64,000 nucleotides of DNA from Schistosoma haematobium (lineage: Eukaryota > Platyhelminthes > Trematoda > Strigeidida > Schistosomatidae), in assembly GCF_000699445.3 (NCBI RefSeq), contig NC_067201.1, positions 17,973,501 through 18,037,500 on the forward strand. The letters are read 5' to 3'. The notes under the pieces were generated by a model. It saw only the letters and a program-made list of their open reading frames with translations, had not been told where the DNA came from and did not search any database. A program made the translations under genes and the position numbers. Of this stretch, positions 43,761-57,220 are shown piece after piece. The stretch's first letter is position 1. Every line of letters starts with the position of its first letter.

Positions 43761-46700
43761 GTAATATGATAATGAAGTCAACCAAAGTAGTTAAGACATA
43801 TTTTCAAGTTTTTTATGTAATAACAAATAGAAGAAAGAATACTAAACAGTGTTTATTCATAAAATAAAATAACAAAGTACTTTCTAATGCGGGCTTTAGG
43901 CTTAGTTACGACACGAAAATTCCGTATTGATTGAATACTCATTGAATAGTAATAATAGCTGGTTAAGACAGATATTATGTTTAAACGAATTAGTCATATC
44001 AAAACGACAAATAATATACATATATGATCAAGTTGGTTTGTAGAAACTCGTTTAATTTTGTACTTTTCAGGATGCGTTGAAATCATTCATTGGGACAGTG
44101 AAAATCGTGGAACATTGAACAGATGGTTTGTTCCGATAACCTGTCTCAAACAGGGACAAGAAAAACTGTTCAGTGTTTTCTAGTTCCCAGTAATTTACGA
44201 GTTACTATCTATGAATAATGGAAATGATCGAATTGAAGATCTTTCTGTAAATTACTGAATTAACTGAATAATAGACGCGCGTTCATTGGTCGGTATTACG
44301 TTTAGTGTTTCAGAAATTTAACAAATTGACAACTAAGGTACATTGTCATCAGCACTGTTGTCTGCAATGCGACATTATAAAAGACAAATTGATCATCTTT
44401 GATCGATGATACTTGACCATTCACTGTTTGTTGTTTAAATTATGTTGACTTCTAGGCAAGTAAGATAATTTCTTAATAAAAAATAGGATTACGTATCGTA
44501 TTTCAATTATTTATGTTTAATACGGAAAGATTCAAGAAATATAAAACATCAAGGGGAGAATCAGAAACATTAACTAGAACTAATTAAATCTCGGCGACCG
44601 ACTATTATTATAAAGAAAAAAGTCATTATTTGTGAATCACATTGTTAATAATCTGCTGTACAGCTTGCGTTTTAGTACTCTAGTCGATTGACCAAACTGA
44701 ATATACTAATTACGTAGGAAGGAATAAGGTATATGATGATGATTTTGTAGAAGTATCTTCAAACTTTACCGAACTGATCGAGTAATAAATAGGCAATTTA
44801 TCTGATCGAGAGTGTTAGCCACGGAAACCACGAACTGGGAATATGTTTCAGTCTTATCTATTTACAATTACGATTTTACTAACTGCTGAATCCTAAAGTA
44901 CGCGACGATTTGTAAAACATAGCAAATTACCCCATCATTTTATTTGGTGTGCACTAACAATGTCATCAACTGGTTTGTTTTTCTCAACAGTTTCTAATTT
45001 ACCTAACGATTACATGTTTATGTACTTAACTTTGAGTGGTGAATTTTAGGAGATATTAACCAATTGGTCACACAAACTAAGGTGTAACACGGTTGAAATA
45101 TAAAAATTAAACTTAAAAACGCTAAGCCAATGCTTCACTTCTTGACTAGGCTTAAATATCCATAATTGAATATATATAAACCTAGGATATAATACACCTT
45201 TAGAAAACATCTCTTATTACTGTATGGTGATCTAATGCAAAACATTTTTTCTTGAGATTTAACACCAATAAGTACGGAGAAAATTGATATCAAGTTTTGA
45301 GTGGTATTTGAGAGCACTTGAGGTATCAAAGTGTAGAATGTAGTATACATGGTATAATGTAGGTTGATATTTTATTTCTCGGTACATTCAAAATGGGGAA
45401 ATCCGATTACTTTCGATCTAATTACGCAGCTGAAAAGTGGATTTGTACTATGAATTAACTCGCGTATATTATATTGTAATCCAAGAAAACGTTATATACT
45501 GGCCGATGGCTACTTTATCATACTATATGAACAGGAAAAGAATATTCACTGTATTCATTGTATTTTTGAGAACTAACTAGGTCTAAAGTTTATAAACAGA
45601 AGGAAAACCAAAACAAGAGTAAGACATTAGATCATAGAAGTAAAACAAAAGGATAAGAAAAGGGTCGAATAAAATTGAATGAAAGAAAACAACGAAAAGT
45701 ACACGTATTGGTCGAATAGTAATTGCCCAATGAGAATGAAGATAAAGACATACATACATACATACATACATATTTATGCATACATATGTTGTATGTATAT
45801 GTCACTCATGAATTATCTTTTAAAAGCAGTTCATTTATAATATGTATTTGATTATACTTTAAAGACAAATACAAATTCATGCATTTGAATTTAAGTCTTT
45901 GGATGTGTGCGCGAAAGAGGGCTTGTTAGAGTTCCTCAGCTCCTCATACTAGAGTAGGTAGAAGCAGAAGATTAATGACTGGAAAATGAAGTGTTTGAGT
46001 CACTAAGTCACAGACTTGACAGAAGTATACAATCGAATAAATAACTATAGTAAACACGAACTTCGGATAAATCTCCATCTTATTAAAAATGAACAATGAC
46101 CAGTTTGACTGTGTAAGTCTTAAACATTTCGACATATGGACTACAAAATAAAAAAATTTTGAGAATCTGGAGAAAATCAGATAATTATTTTGAAGTATAA
46201 TCACACTTATCGAAAATGATAGTGACAGTATTTAGTGTCTTAAGTGAGAGTTTGCAAAGTTTATGACAAGAAAAATCAAGTATCGTACAGCCGATTTATG
46301 TCCTATATTCTACATCGGCAGGTACGTTAGAATGCTTATTGGGTCTCACCATTTTACATAAATGTTGAAGCACTTGTTAAAATAAACGAACTTGAAAGTA
46401 TGATTTGATAGTTGGAAAGTTTTGAAGTTATCACAAACAATCTAGTTAGACTCATAAAGATAGTAAATATCTGGGTAGTTACCAGAATTTAACGTTATAG
46501 GAAGTGGAGAATTTCTTGCTATCATGTGTACAAACTCTATCCAGAATATGACACCGATGGTATGGTATTAGAAATCACTGTTCGATACTCTGATACGATA
46601 GCAAATTATCTTAAATTGTTTCAGTTCAAAATAACTGTAGTAGAAGGGTAGGAGTCAATACAAAGTACTTTGATATGAGCTATTAATAATTAATCACTAG

Positions 46701-49700
46701 CCTCAATACAAAACAAGTAGCTCGAAACACAATATTCAGAATTGTAATAGGTTCCTGATTTGGATTAAAAAATTTGTTATCTGAACTATTAAAATCTATT
46801 TTTGATCATATAATAAAGGCTTATCAGTCACTGAAGGAAATAAGATTGAAGACTGATACATAGGATAAATCCATTTACAAAAATCTGTCCTTAATGAGTG
46901 GGTTTACTGAGAGAAGTACTATTCCATACAAGAACGGCCGCTGATAAAAATTTCAAACACATTACACGTACACTAGACTCAAATGAGAGAGTCTGAATTT
47001 TCAGTAATGTTAACTAGTATACAATACATTTAGATATTGTTTAGTTACAAATGGTTCTAACCACGAATCCGGTTCGAAATTGAAAAGGTTCAACATGCTT
47101 AAAACATTAAATATTGGCTTTCAACTTAAAATAAGTAAAATTAAAGGTGGATCTATAAGTAATCCACTGTATATAAACTGATAACGCTTTTTAAAAAAAA
47201 AATTAACAAGACACCATTAAATGAACTATTAGAGACTATGAAACAGTGGATAAATATTACAATCAAATTTATGGTTTTTCATCGATAGGAATCCTTGGTA
47301 CCTTGCGTATACAAGTTTTACAGGTACCATGATTTTTGATGGGAATGTTTTAAAAACCAAACAAGGAAAAGAACATTTTACCTGTGAAGGTTAGTGAGGC
47401 CATTTGATTACTTAGGCTGATGTACGTGAAGCGGGATTCAAAAGTTATTACAAAGCCAATGGATCGGAATTTGATAATTCAGTTTCCCAGCTTTAACCTA
47501 TGTATATAACCAGCACGAAATGTTACTGAAGGGGATTCGTCTTCATTTCTTAGTCGACAACATATCCCCCTATCAAAATATCACAAAATCTGAGGAGCAA
47601 ATAATTATTCAGTGACGTCATTTGATATGAAATTAGTCGTTTGTTAATCAATGAGGGTCAATGACGTTGGATAATGATCATCTTCATAGAAGATCGACTG
47701 AAAACTAAAACCACTGGATTCAAGTCTAATTGTTAAACATTTTAGTACTGGTTAGTACAAATTTAAACTCGAGTGGTTAAGAATGTGTGCCGATAAGGCA
47801 TCGTAAATTGAGATTAAACAGTGTTTACTTGTTGATATAAGTCACTGACGAAAAATATATTCATTTGAATATATATATATATATATATATGCCGCGGTCA
47901 AGAAGTTGATCGATTAGACAGTAATCCAACTGTTTTTCATTTGCATTCACTGTGATGTAGCTGAAGATGGTTAATTTATCATTTTACTTGTATTCGTATT
48001 TTTCGTAAATTTTGAGGTGCACTTATTTGTTTCTCAGAATTAGCTTGAATAAATGCTGATATTATAATGTTATGGTTTGGTTCGTTTGACCCAGTAAAAG
48101 TTGGACGTATATAACAGATAGTACGTTAAAAAATTATTGATGTAAACGTTTTTAATAGTAATGAAACTCATTTATTGAGTATAACTTTATCTACTCGGTT
48201 TTTAGTCTAACATTCATGTGTATGTAAGGGCTAGTGATACTATCCACTTGCTTAAACCAAAGTAGGGAGACCAGATTGATTTGAACGTGTCATCTTGTCA
48301 CCAAAAGTCACCTGCACTAGTTGCTAGCGATGGTATACATTTCTTGGCGAGACTCACGTAAATCGGCAAAATTAAAGATAGGAGGGACACCATTTCAAGA
48401 GCGAGACTCTAATTTAAGGACGACCTTTGAACGAATCTTAAATGACCTTGACAATTATTAGCCTATCAGAAGACAGATTAAAGTGAAAATATATGCTAAG
48501 AAAGTAATGAAGTACAGTGGATATTCTTCTTTTACATGATTTAAAAACTTGTTAAGGTTTCATAAAGGTTCAGAGGTTCTGAATTCATAATGCATACGGT
48601 ATAGAAACTCGTCCATAGGGTTAGGGTGGCGAGATTCTAATTTAGAGACCAGCCAATCAGAAGCGTTTGAGCAATTTCAAGCCCACGGAGCCAAGTTCAA
48701 CAAGTGATGCTAACATACGATCGATTTACAACGGATTTTAGAGAAGACGTGTTTATTGAGAGGCTACAACCCTAACCCTATGGACGAGTTTCTACACCGT
48801 ATGCATTATGAATTCAGAACCTCTGAACCTTTATGAAACCTTAATAAGTTTTTAAATCATATAAAAGAAGAATATCCACTGTACTTCATTACTTTCTTAT
48901 CATATATTTTCACTTTAATCTGTCTTCTGATTAGCTAATAACTGAAATTCCTCAAACGCTTCTCATTGGCTCGTCCCTAAATTAGAGTCTCGCCAATTTT
49001 TTTATCGTCAACCAAAATTTTAGGTCAAGTATCGTTTATAACTTATTTCGAATATTTACCCTTCTGTTAAATTTGACATTTTTTCGCAAACAGACATTGC
49101 TTTGTATCTTTGTTTGCTGGGGGGACTATTATAGCAACTCATGCGCAATTGAGTTTGTTCACATTTAATTCGGTTAAGTCATTTGGTTAACTATTAACGA
49201 ACGAGTCATCCGTACAACAACTTATCTATATCATTGTATCTTTATTGTTGCAAATGTATGAACATGTATGCTTGAGCATTGCTTACTGCCCACGCATTTA
49301 TTCACGCTGCTAGCCTTACCACTAACTGCTCAATTGATTCGATGATTCATTCATTTCACCATGTATATATATGTCCATGTTATTCATGTTCATGGCTCTC
49401 GCTCGTTTAATTGTACTCGCTTACTCGTACTCATATTCGCTGACTCACTTACTCGCCTGCTTGCCTTTCGGCACAACGCTTTCATGCTTGTTTAACGCAC
49501 TTGTAATTTTTCATATCTATGTGTGTGGTCCCATAATAAACGTAATCAACACTTCGTATTCGCCTTCTGATTAATATACCGTTGGGGGCGTTATCTAGTG
49601 ACAATTATCAAGACGAACTGTATACGAAGTTGAAGGATTATGTTTAATACCGACCACCACAAGGTTTATATTGCGCAAGAAATATTTCTATATATACATT

Positions 49701-52700
49701 TATTCATGTTAATGTCCTCCTTAGCTGTATCGATGTAAGATGTAAAACCGTTGACTCAGCTGAATCGAACTTAATCCTTATTGAGAGTAAAAATTTAAGA
49801 ATACTAATGCAGAACCATATTAAGGATAGGTATAATCATCGATTTTCGCCACTACGATTATTCGAAGATAATAATCATATCTATATATTGCAAACGAACC
49901 ACCTTTAAGGAATAATTTCTTAATACCAAATAAGATACTAGTTGGTCAGTTGAGTGGAGAATACAATACAATACAAAAAAATAGAACTTCTCAGGCAGTG
50001 GCTGTGTACGCGTGACCATGTGAAAACATTTCGAGAGAGAGAGCTCTCCCCACCCTCGACCGTAACAGGGCATTTGGGGGCCAAAATAAATTAAATACAA
50101 TTCACAACAGTTTTAGTTAAAATATCCCCCAAAGTCAACACGATGATATACAGTTGCATAGGAAACGTTAAAAATCCACTGAAATAAGATTTTTATAATT
50201 TTTCTTTATGACTATTTACTGGAAATCCAGCGCTGTTGGGGTGATTAGTAGACTAAGACACAGATGTTAGACAAAGAGACAAAGAAAAATAGCTGAGCAA
50301 AGAATTGCACCCGTGTCATCAACTGGTGAAATGGATCTTACTACAGAACAAATAATAGACCACAGATTATACAAATTGCAAATATCCTATAGGAATAAAC
50401 AAAAATGGTAAAATTACGAGGGAATCTATCAATCAGAATATATTTCTAAATTCGTATTAATACAATAAAAGCAAATAAACATAGTACTATAATGTACATT
50501 GGAGAGATCTGTATGCTAGAGAAAGAAATGTATAAGTTAATAATTTATTAAAAGGTAAAAATCAACTAAAATTTTACCAACTAGTTTAAATTATCAGATT
50601 TGAGACCTGCCTACTCCAAGGAACAACAAAATATTTCTAAGATCATGGATTTGAAGTATTGATTAATTTACGTATATCAACTCCTGAATTCCTGATAATT
50701 GCATTTTAAGTACATCAAAGTAACTATTTCCATTATCAAAAACAAAAATTTTAGATGTCACAGTGAAGCAATACAATAGTTGAAAATCTCAAGATCCAAT
50801 CTTGGAAAACACCAGTCATTCATTGAACTAAAAGAACCCATCAAACAATAGTACGAGTTATCGCCCAACGGAACTCATTAACCAACTAAAGATGTGTATA
50901 CCGGAATTCGGGGTTAAAAGATTTCTCATTTCAACGGTTTGTGATACCAACTTAACTGTCCAAGCTGATGTAGGTTAAACAATTTCTAGCTTGTAATACA
51001 GTTGTTAGGAGTTAAATACCCTGACAATTAAGTGTAAATGCTCTAGTAAAAAGAATTCACAGATTCTGATAGTAATGTAAATTAGCAACGAAAACAGTGT
51101 TCAGATGAAGAGAAGGAATGAAAGAAAACATTATTGCTATTCTATGCTGATTTACAGAACAAAAATCATTATTTCTGTTATCATTATTAGGAATCAATTT
51201 ATTCTACGTAATAAAAATAAGCATTCAATAGAGATAAATGACTAAATACTAGGGTGAGTTAGGTTGCTAAAATAGCTTTTAAAAGCATTTCAGAGCGAAT
51301 CCAACAGGAGAGTTGAACCTACTCCACCGTAACCCGACTGAAGCTGCTACCTTGACGCGGTGGTCGGGCTTGCCTATCGTGATGATCCAACCGAGCTATA
51401 TTGGCTGGAACATATGTTCCTGTAGGTTCTACCATGCCAGGCAGGTCGATTGGTGAACGGTAAGACTAAAAGCAGCAACTCAAGGTCTGAGGGCGAAGTC
51501 GTACTGCTGACTGTACAGAGGTGTGACAGCAGTAAGGTGTTTCCCTCGGACAACCAGCATGACAGTGATGCTGCCTTCCCACAAGGAGGAGTGGGGTTAG
51601 AAAAGGTCGACCCTAAAAATGTCACACCTCACGGATTTCCGTCTCCAGCGGTAAGGCGCTTTGAAGAACGGAGCTAACACGTCAAAAACCTTCCACGAAA
51701 AGGCCGTGCGCGACCGGCCTCAAGCAGTTGTCCCTTGGGCTCTGCGGTCACGCTCCCAGGTCGTCAAGACCAACACTAATCCAATTTCCTTTTCAGGTTC
51801 CTCAAGAAATACCCTTCCACGGTGTGGGCAGCGGGGAAGTGACATCAGCCCTCATGCCCGTAACAGCACACGAGACCAAGTTGGTCACATTCAAATCCTT
51901 CCTACACCTCCTAATACCTCTCTTATCTCCATGACTAACCCTCCTCACGTCTCTTTATCACCTCGCACCGCTAGGGCAAACGATTCGAGTACGTGGAACG
52001 CTATTCCTGGTCTCCTGAAACCACGCTCTAAACTACACATAGGAGCTTTTAACGTACGAACACTTTGCCAAATAGGACAGCAGGCTTCCGTAGCTAGGAC
52101 TTTAGAATCTCGCGCCATCGATGTGTGCTGCGTCTCCGAAACGCGCATACAGGATCCGAGTAGCGTCATTCACTTGACCTCACCATGCCAAAATAAAGAA
52201 CCGACTCGATTCACACTTCGTGTATCTGGAAGCCCTGATTCTGCTTCCCGTGGCCTCGCCGGCGTAGGTATAGCATTGAGTCCTAGGGCAGAACTAGCTC
52301 TCTTAGACTGAATTCCAGTAGACAGTCGTTTGTGCGCTGTCCGACTGAACGGAACAGTAAGGATCCCAAAAGATAGGGACACTCGTCGTTGCCTCTTCGT
52401 CGTTTCTGCCTATTCTCCCACTGACTGCAGCACAGATGAGTTTTACAGAAAGCTCTCCGACCTCATCCTAAAAGCTAGGCGCTCGGGTGTAGTAATGGTG
52501 GCCGGTGACTTTAATGCTCAAGTAGGTAAACTAAGCGAAAAGGAAGGATACTTGGGTGGATCTTATGGTGTCGTGGCTCAAAGGACAGATAATGGCGACC
52601 GTCTGTTGCAGCTATGCTCAGATAACCGCCCGTTCCTTGCAAATACTAACTTTAAGCATAAGGAAAAGCATCTTTTAACATGGCGACCCCTAATTCGTTC

Positions 52701-55700
52701 CAACGTTGAACCCAAATGGATCACATCGCTATCAGCCACCGATGGAGGGGCTCGATAGAAGACTGTCGCTCATTCTGGAGCACATGCTTAGATCCAGATC
52801 ATGCTCTAGTACGAGCGCGTATCTGTCTGCGTCTTACTGGACGTAGGAAAGACGCTGCAAGGAAACCGCTTATGGCCCTACTTAATGATAGTCAAGCTAA
52901 GAGTATATTTCAGGAACAACTAGAAAAACAGATAGGCAGCCATGTATGTGATGCCCACCCCGAGGCGGCATGGAATGATATCCGAAAAGCTGTGGAAACA
53001 GCAGTGATATCTGCTAGTACGGTAACCCGTAAGGTTAGGGAGCAATACTGGATCTCAGCAGCATCTATCGCACTGATAGATGCTCGGAAACTCATTCCAT
53101 CTGGATCTGAACATAATGAAGAGCGGAGTCAGCTTAAGCGCAAGCTGAAAAGAAGCCTACGCACTGATCACGAACAGTGGTGGGTAGCGAAATCAAGAGA
53201 GATGGAAAAGGCAGCGGCGATAGGTAATAGCAGACAATTGTTCAGACTCGTTAAGGAAACCGGAATTAGGAACCCGACTGTTAGCGAAACAATCTCAGAG
53301 AAAGATGGACATATTATTCATTCTCAATCCAGGAGATTGGATCGATGGACAGAACACTTTAGGGATCAGTTCAACTGGCCTTCAGCCACACTTTGGTTTC
53401 CCGCGATCTCCAGTCAACCTGAATGGCAAGTTAGTGTAGGTCCTCCGACTCTTGACGAAGTTGAAAAAGCCACTGCATATCTGTGTTAATGTGGTGTTGC
53501 AACTCGAACTGATGTACGTACGTACGAAGTTCTACGTTGTTACTGACTGACTGACTGACTCGACCGTATTGTGTGATGATTCTACTTCATTTGTAAACTT
53601 TAAGTACTTGTTCAACGTTGTCTTCAAACAATTGATGGCACATGATAAAATCACCAAGTAATGCTGAGGTTAGACGCAGAGTTTTGGGTAGGAGTAGTAA
53701 GCCATTTGATAAGGCCTCTATCAAATGAAGAATGTTTATTACACGTGATTGGCCACCACCTAGCCCGATATGCAATCATGACTAGTGTAGGGAAAATTTA
53801 ATAGGAAATTAATAACAGTCAGATTAAGCCACACCATCGATATTAAGGTGCGTTGTTTGGGACTCGACTGAGACTTATGAAATATATTGGTTGGCACAGA
53901 TCACCGTGGTGCTGTTGCATTCATTTTCTGTTTTACTCAGGACCTTGATAATAATATAATCGCACGCTCTTGATTCTTAGATGTCATTCATTTACTTTCA
54001 ACTGTATTTCATTTAACTGTAACTGGTATTTGCCCCGCTCTGCTTCTCATCTTGCAAACTTCCCCTCTCGTTATGCTTATATGTAAGGTGTGACAACCAG
54101 GATGAATAATAATTCAAAACAGGTCCCGAATTGATTTATGAGAAATGAAAAATCGGAATAACGAACGAAATTTAATTAAAATATACATATTGTCGAAATG
54201 ACAATTTAGTGATAACGACAAAATTAATATGCATAAACAATTAAATCCACAAAGAAAATATTACTAGTTACTAAAAAAAACATACTACTGTGCATTTTCA
54301 GTATGTTGTATGCCATAGCCAAGAGTAGCTTTTCACCTTCCAATAAGTAAATATCCCATAATCGAAGTACTAGGGTAACAGGTAACTGAAAAACCAACAT
54401 ACACATATACATATACATAAATTAAAATTGTCAGTTTGGCGAATATACCAAGACATTCATATAAAATCAGTAAACATGATTTTTTTTTTAGTTTTACAAA
54501 ATCACAATGTTGACAGAATGAATGTAACAGTTCCAAATATTAAAACCTGACGCAACACACTTGAACAATTCATATACGTGACTCATTGATAAGGTAGAAG
54601 TTTAGTTACTCTACTTATAACCACACATTTTGTGAGTATGAGGGCCAGTAATACAAATTAATGGTTGTAGTTTGCGTGTCACAGCCACTAAGTTACCGTT
54701 CCATATAGATAAATAATTAAATAACCAAGAGCAAAAGACTATATAACTCCAGGCACTAAATTGCGATTTACATCTGTGATGTGTAAGAGAACAGCACTGT
54801 CCGGTTAACAAGATCATAATATACGAAACGGGGTTGCGACTTGATATATAAATGTTACATATGGTTATGATAGAGCTTAAAGTTAATTTTAATAATCATC
54901 AGTGCTACTATGTCGTGGAAAAGGCACGCTACGTCAAACGGCCTAGTGACTAAGCCAGTAAAACACCTGCCTGATTATCTCTAGCAATTTAATTATAACC
55001 TGTATAGTAGGCAGAGACAGGCGTGTTCAGCTTTGAGTCACACTATTTCTGTTTGAGAGCCAGTGATACTGTAATGAACGAGAACACAGGTGGGTATTTT
55101 CATACAAAATACAGAGTTCTTTGGTCAAATATGAAAACCATACGTTCAATACTTCATTTTCAAATTCTCCATCAATTGTCTCAAAATTCATTGTTTCTTC
55201 GTTGCCATAACAATTACTCTCTGTTCCCGTTCTCTTCGATTCGATTTTCCCACCCTTCTGTTGCCAGGCATTCCACTTCTGAATGGTGTTATATACTATT
55301 TATGTCGGCAGACATAAGTAGCATACACCACAATACTACCTGACTCCCTAAAATGAAATAGATGGAAGGGAGTTAAACTTGCAACCCAGTTGTAGAAAGA
55401 CTAGAGTTTTATCCACTCCAGTCATTTTAGTATATTCAGCTCCGTGATTCAGTAAAATTGTTCACTTACAAATAAAAATGTTAACGTTGTAATGCAAAAC
55501 AGTTGAAGACTATGGTGTACACTTAGGATATGTTGTTTGTTGGAAATAGCCTAAAACCACAAGTAATAAACTTATGAACAAAGGTTTACAGTACTTTAGT
55601 TAGTGAAGTTCAGATACAAGTTTGAAAGGGAACCGAAATCCCTAATAAAAGGAATCGAGTACAAAATATGTGATTAAACAATATTTAAGATTGATGCGCA

Positions 55701-57181
55701 TTTAAGTGTTGAAAAAATATTAATGCAGAGTAGAAATGTTATGGTTAATAATAGTCATGATGAAAATAATGCATTAAATAATCATAACAAAAAAGTATGG
55801 GTGACTACATAATTAGAACCAAAATCAAATTAATAAATGCTCATTGATAAGATTATGCAGGAGATAAAAAATTATCTGACTGAAATCATATCAACTATGG
55901 CAAAGACGGAATTATAACGCCTTTCTTTTGTACACATAGGTCAGGTCGGAAATGTGTGATAGCGATTGCCTGTACAAAACAGTGGAACTAATGTTGATTA
56001 TTTATTAATGATCCTGGGAACTTAGAGATATTCTTTTTAAGTCCATTATCCATCAGGTGACTATCGATTAGTGTTTTTTAGATATATGTTTCTACGAAAA
56101 TGTTCGGGAAACCAAGTGGAAACTTATACAAGTGCTTCAGGAAGTATATGTAACTTGATAAATCAAAACGGATGTGACGTCGGAAGTTTACTGACCAACT
56201 TCGAATGGTTTAACGAGTATTTGATACTGTATAGTGAAATCAGCTAAGCTGCAAAAAAGTTTTTTTGATATCACCCCCATTCTTTTGTCGACTCCTTCTG
56301 AAATCTTATCGCCATTTAACGGGAGACGGATGAAGATAAGCTTCCTTAAATAATCAATTTTGTGATTTTTAGGATACCCTTTTCCATATGTTTGAATGAA
56401 TTTCTTTGGGTATGTCATTTCAATAAGGTACTTTCGATAATTGCCAACTCACCATTTATTTTATCGCTTAAGCATATTATTCTAGCCATGTTAAAGGGGG
56501 ATTCTAATAAGACGCCTTTTGGAAATGGTAGAACAAAGGTTGATATAGTTTAATTATTGCTTCATCACTTTTTGAATGACGGTGGTATTATAGTGCGAAT
56601 TAACTGAAGTTAGAAATATGGACCATTAGGTTTGAACACAGTGAGTAGGAAGCAACGGTTCCATATCAATACGTGAGGCCTTAGGGTTCCATTAAATATG
56701 GAACGATGATTGTGAACTACTGAGTAATCTCGAATCAAGATAAGACAAGTTTCAAGTACTCAACTGTGGTTCAGTGATTGTATATATAAAATAATATTAT
56801 GGGCTGTTACCATTATTTATTAGAAAGGTTTACCTAATAGAAAACTCACTCTATCTAAGAAACATTGCATGTACCACTTCAAAGCATATGTACTAGTTAA
56901 CATATCATGTTTAGTAAAATGTTTATCCAATATGGGTAACAATTTACGAACAATACGTTCATGATGGGCAAATAAACGTTTTAATCCAGGAAAGTCAGCG
57001 ACATATACACTATGCATATTATATCGATAACTGGTCATCAGTTGATTCAATGCCCAAAATGCATCCTCTTCATCTTCAATGTATATAAGAAATAACCCGG
57101 CCAACTCACTCATTCCCTGTAAAAAAAAATATCAATAGTATTTCTTTAAAGTTACAGAATTCGTCAGTTTGGAGCTTGGAA

Positions 57182-57220
<39 letters not shown>

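Larger units (their letters stand above)
41132..54288 (-). other. TBC gene 13.2-kb intron, mostly AT-rich
   Basis: This is the longest intron, between the LRLWDIY exon and the FFQDEL exon. It contains RTE-like copy B, the foldback element, an LTR-like candidate, microsatellites and degenerate tRNA-like pieces (for example 41525-41600, with 'ggcctagcctataa' and 'aggttcaaaccag'). From about 41650 to 47860 I see no gene. Confidence 0.6.

Noticed and set aside
45583..45771. Frame beginning with repeated Met-Tyr-Val-Cys
   Set aside because: It is produced by the (CATA)n microsatellite on the minus strand.
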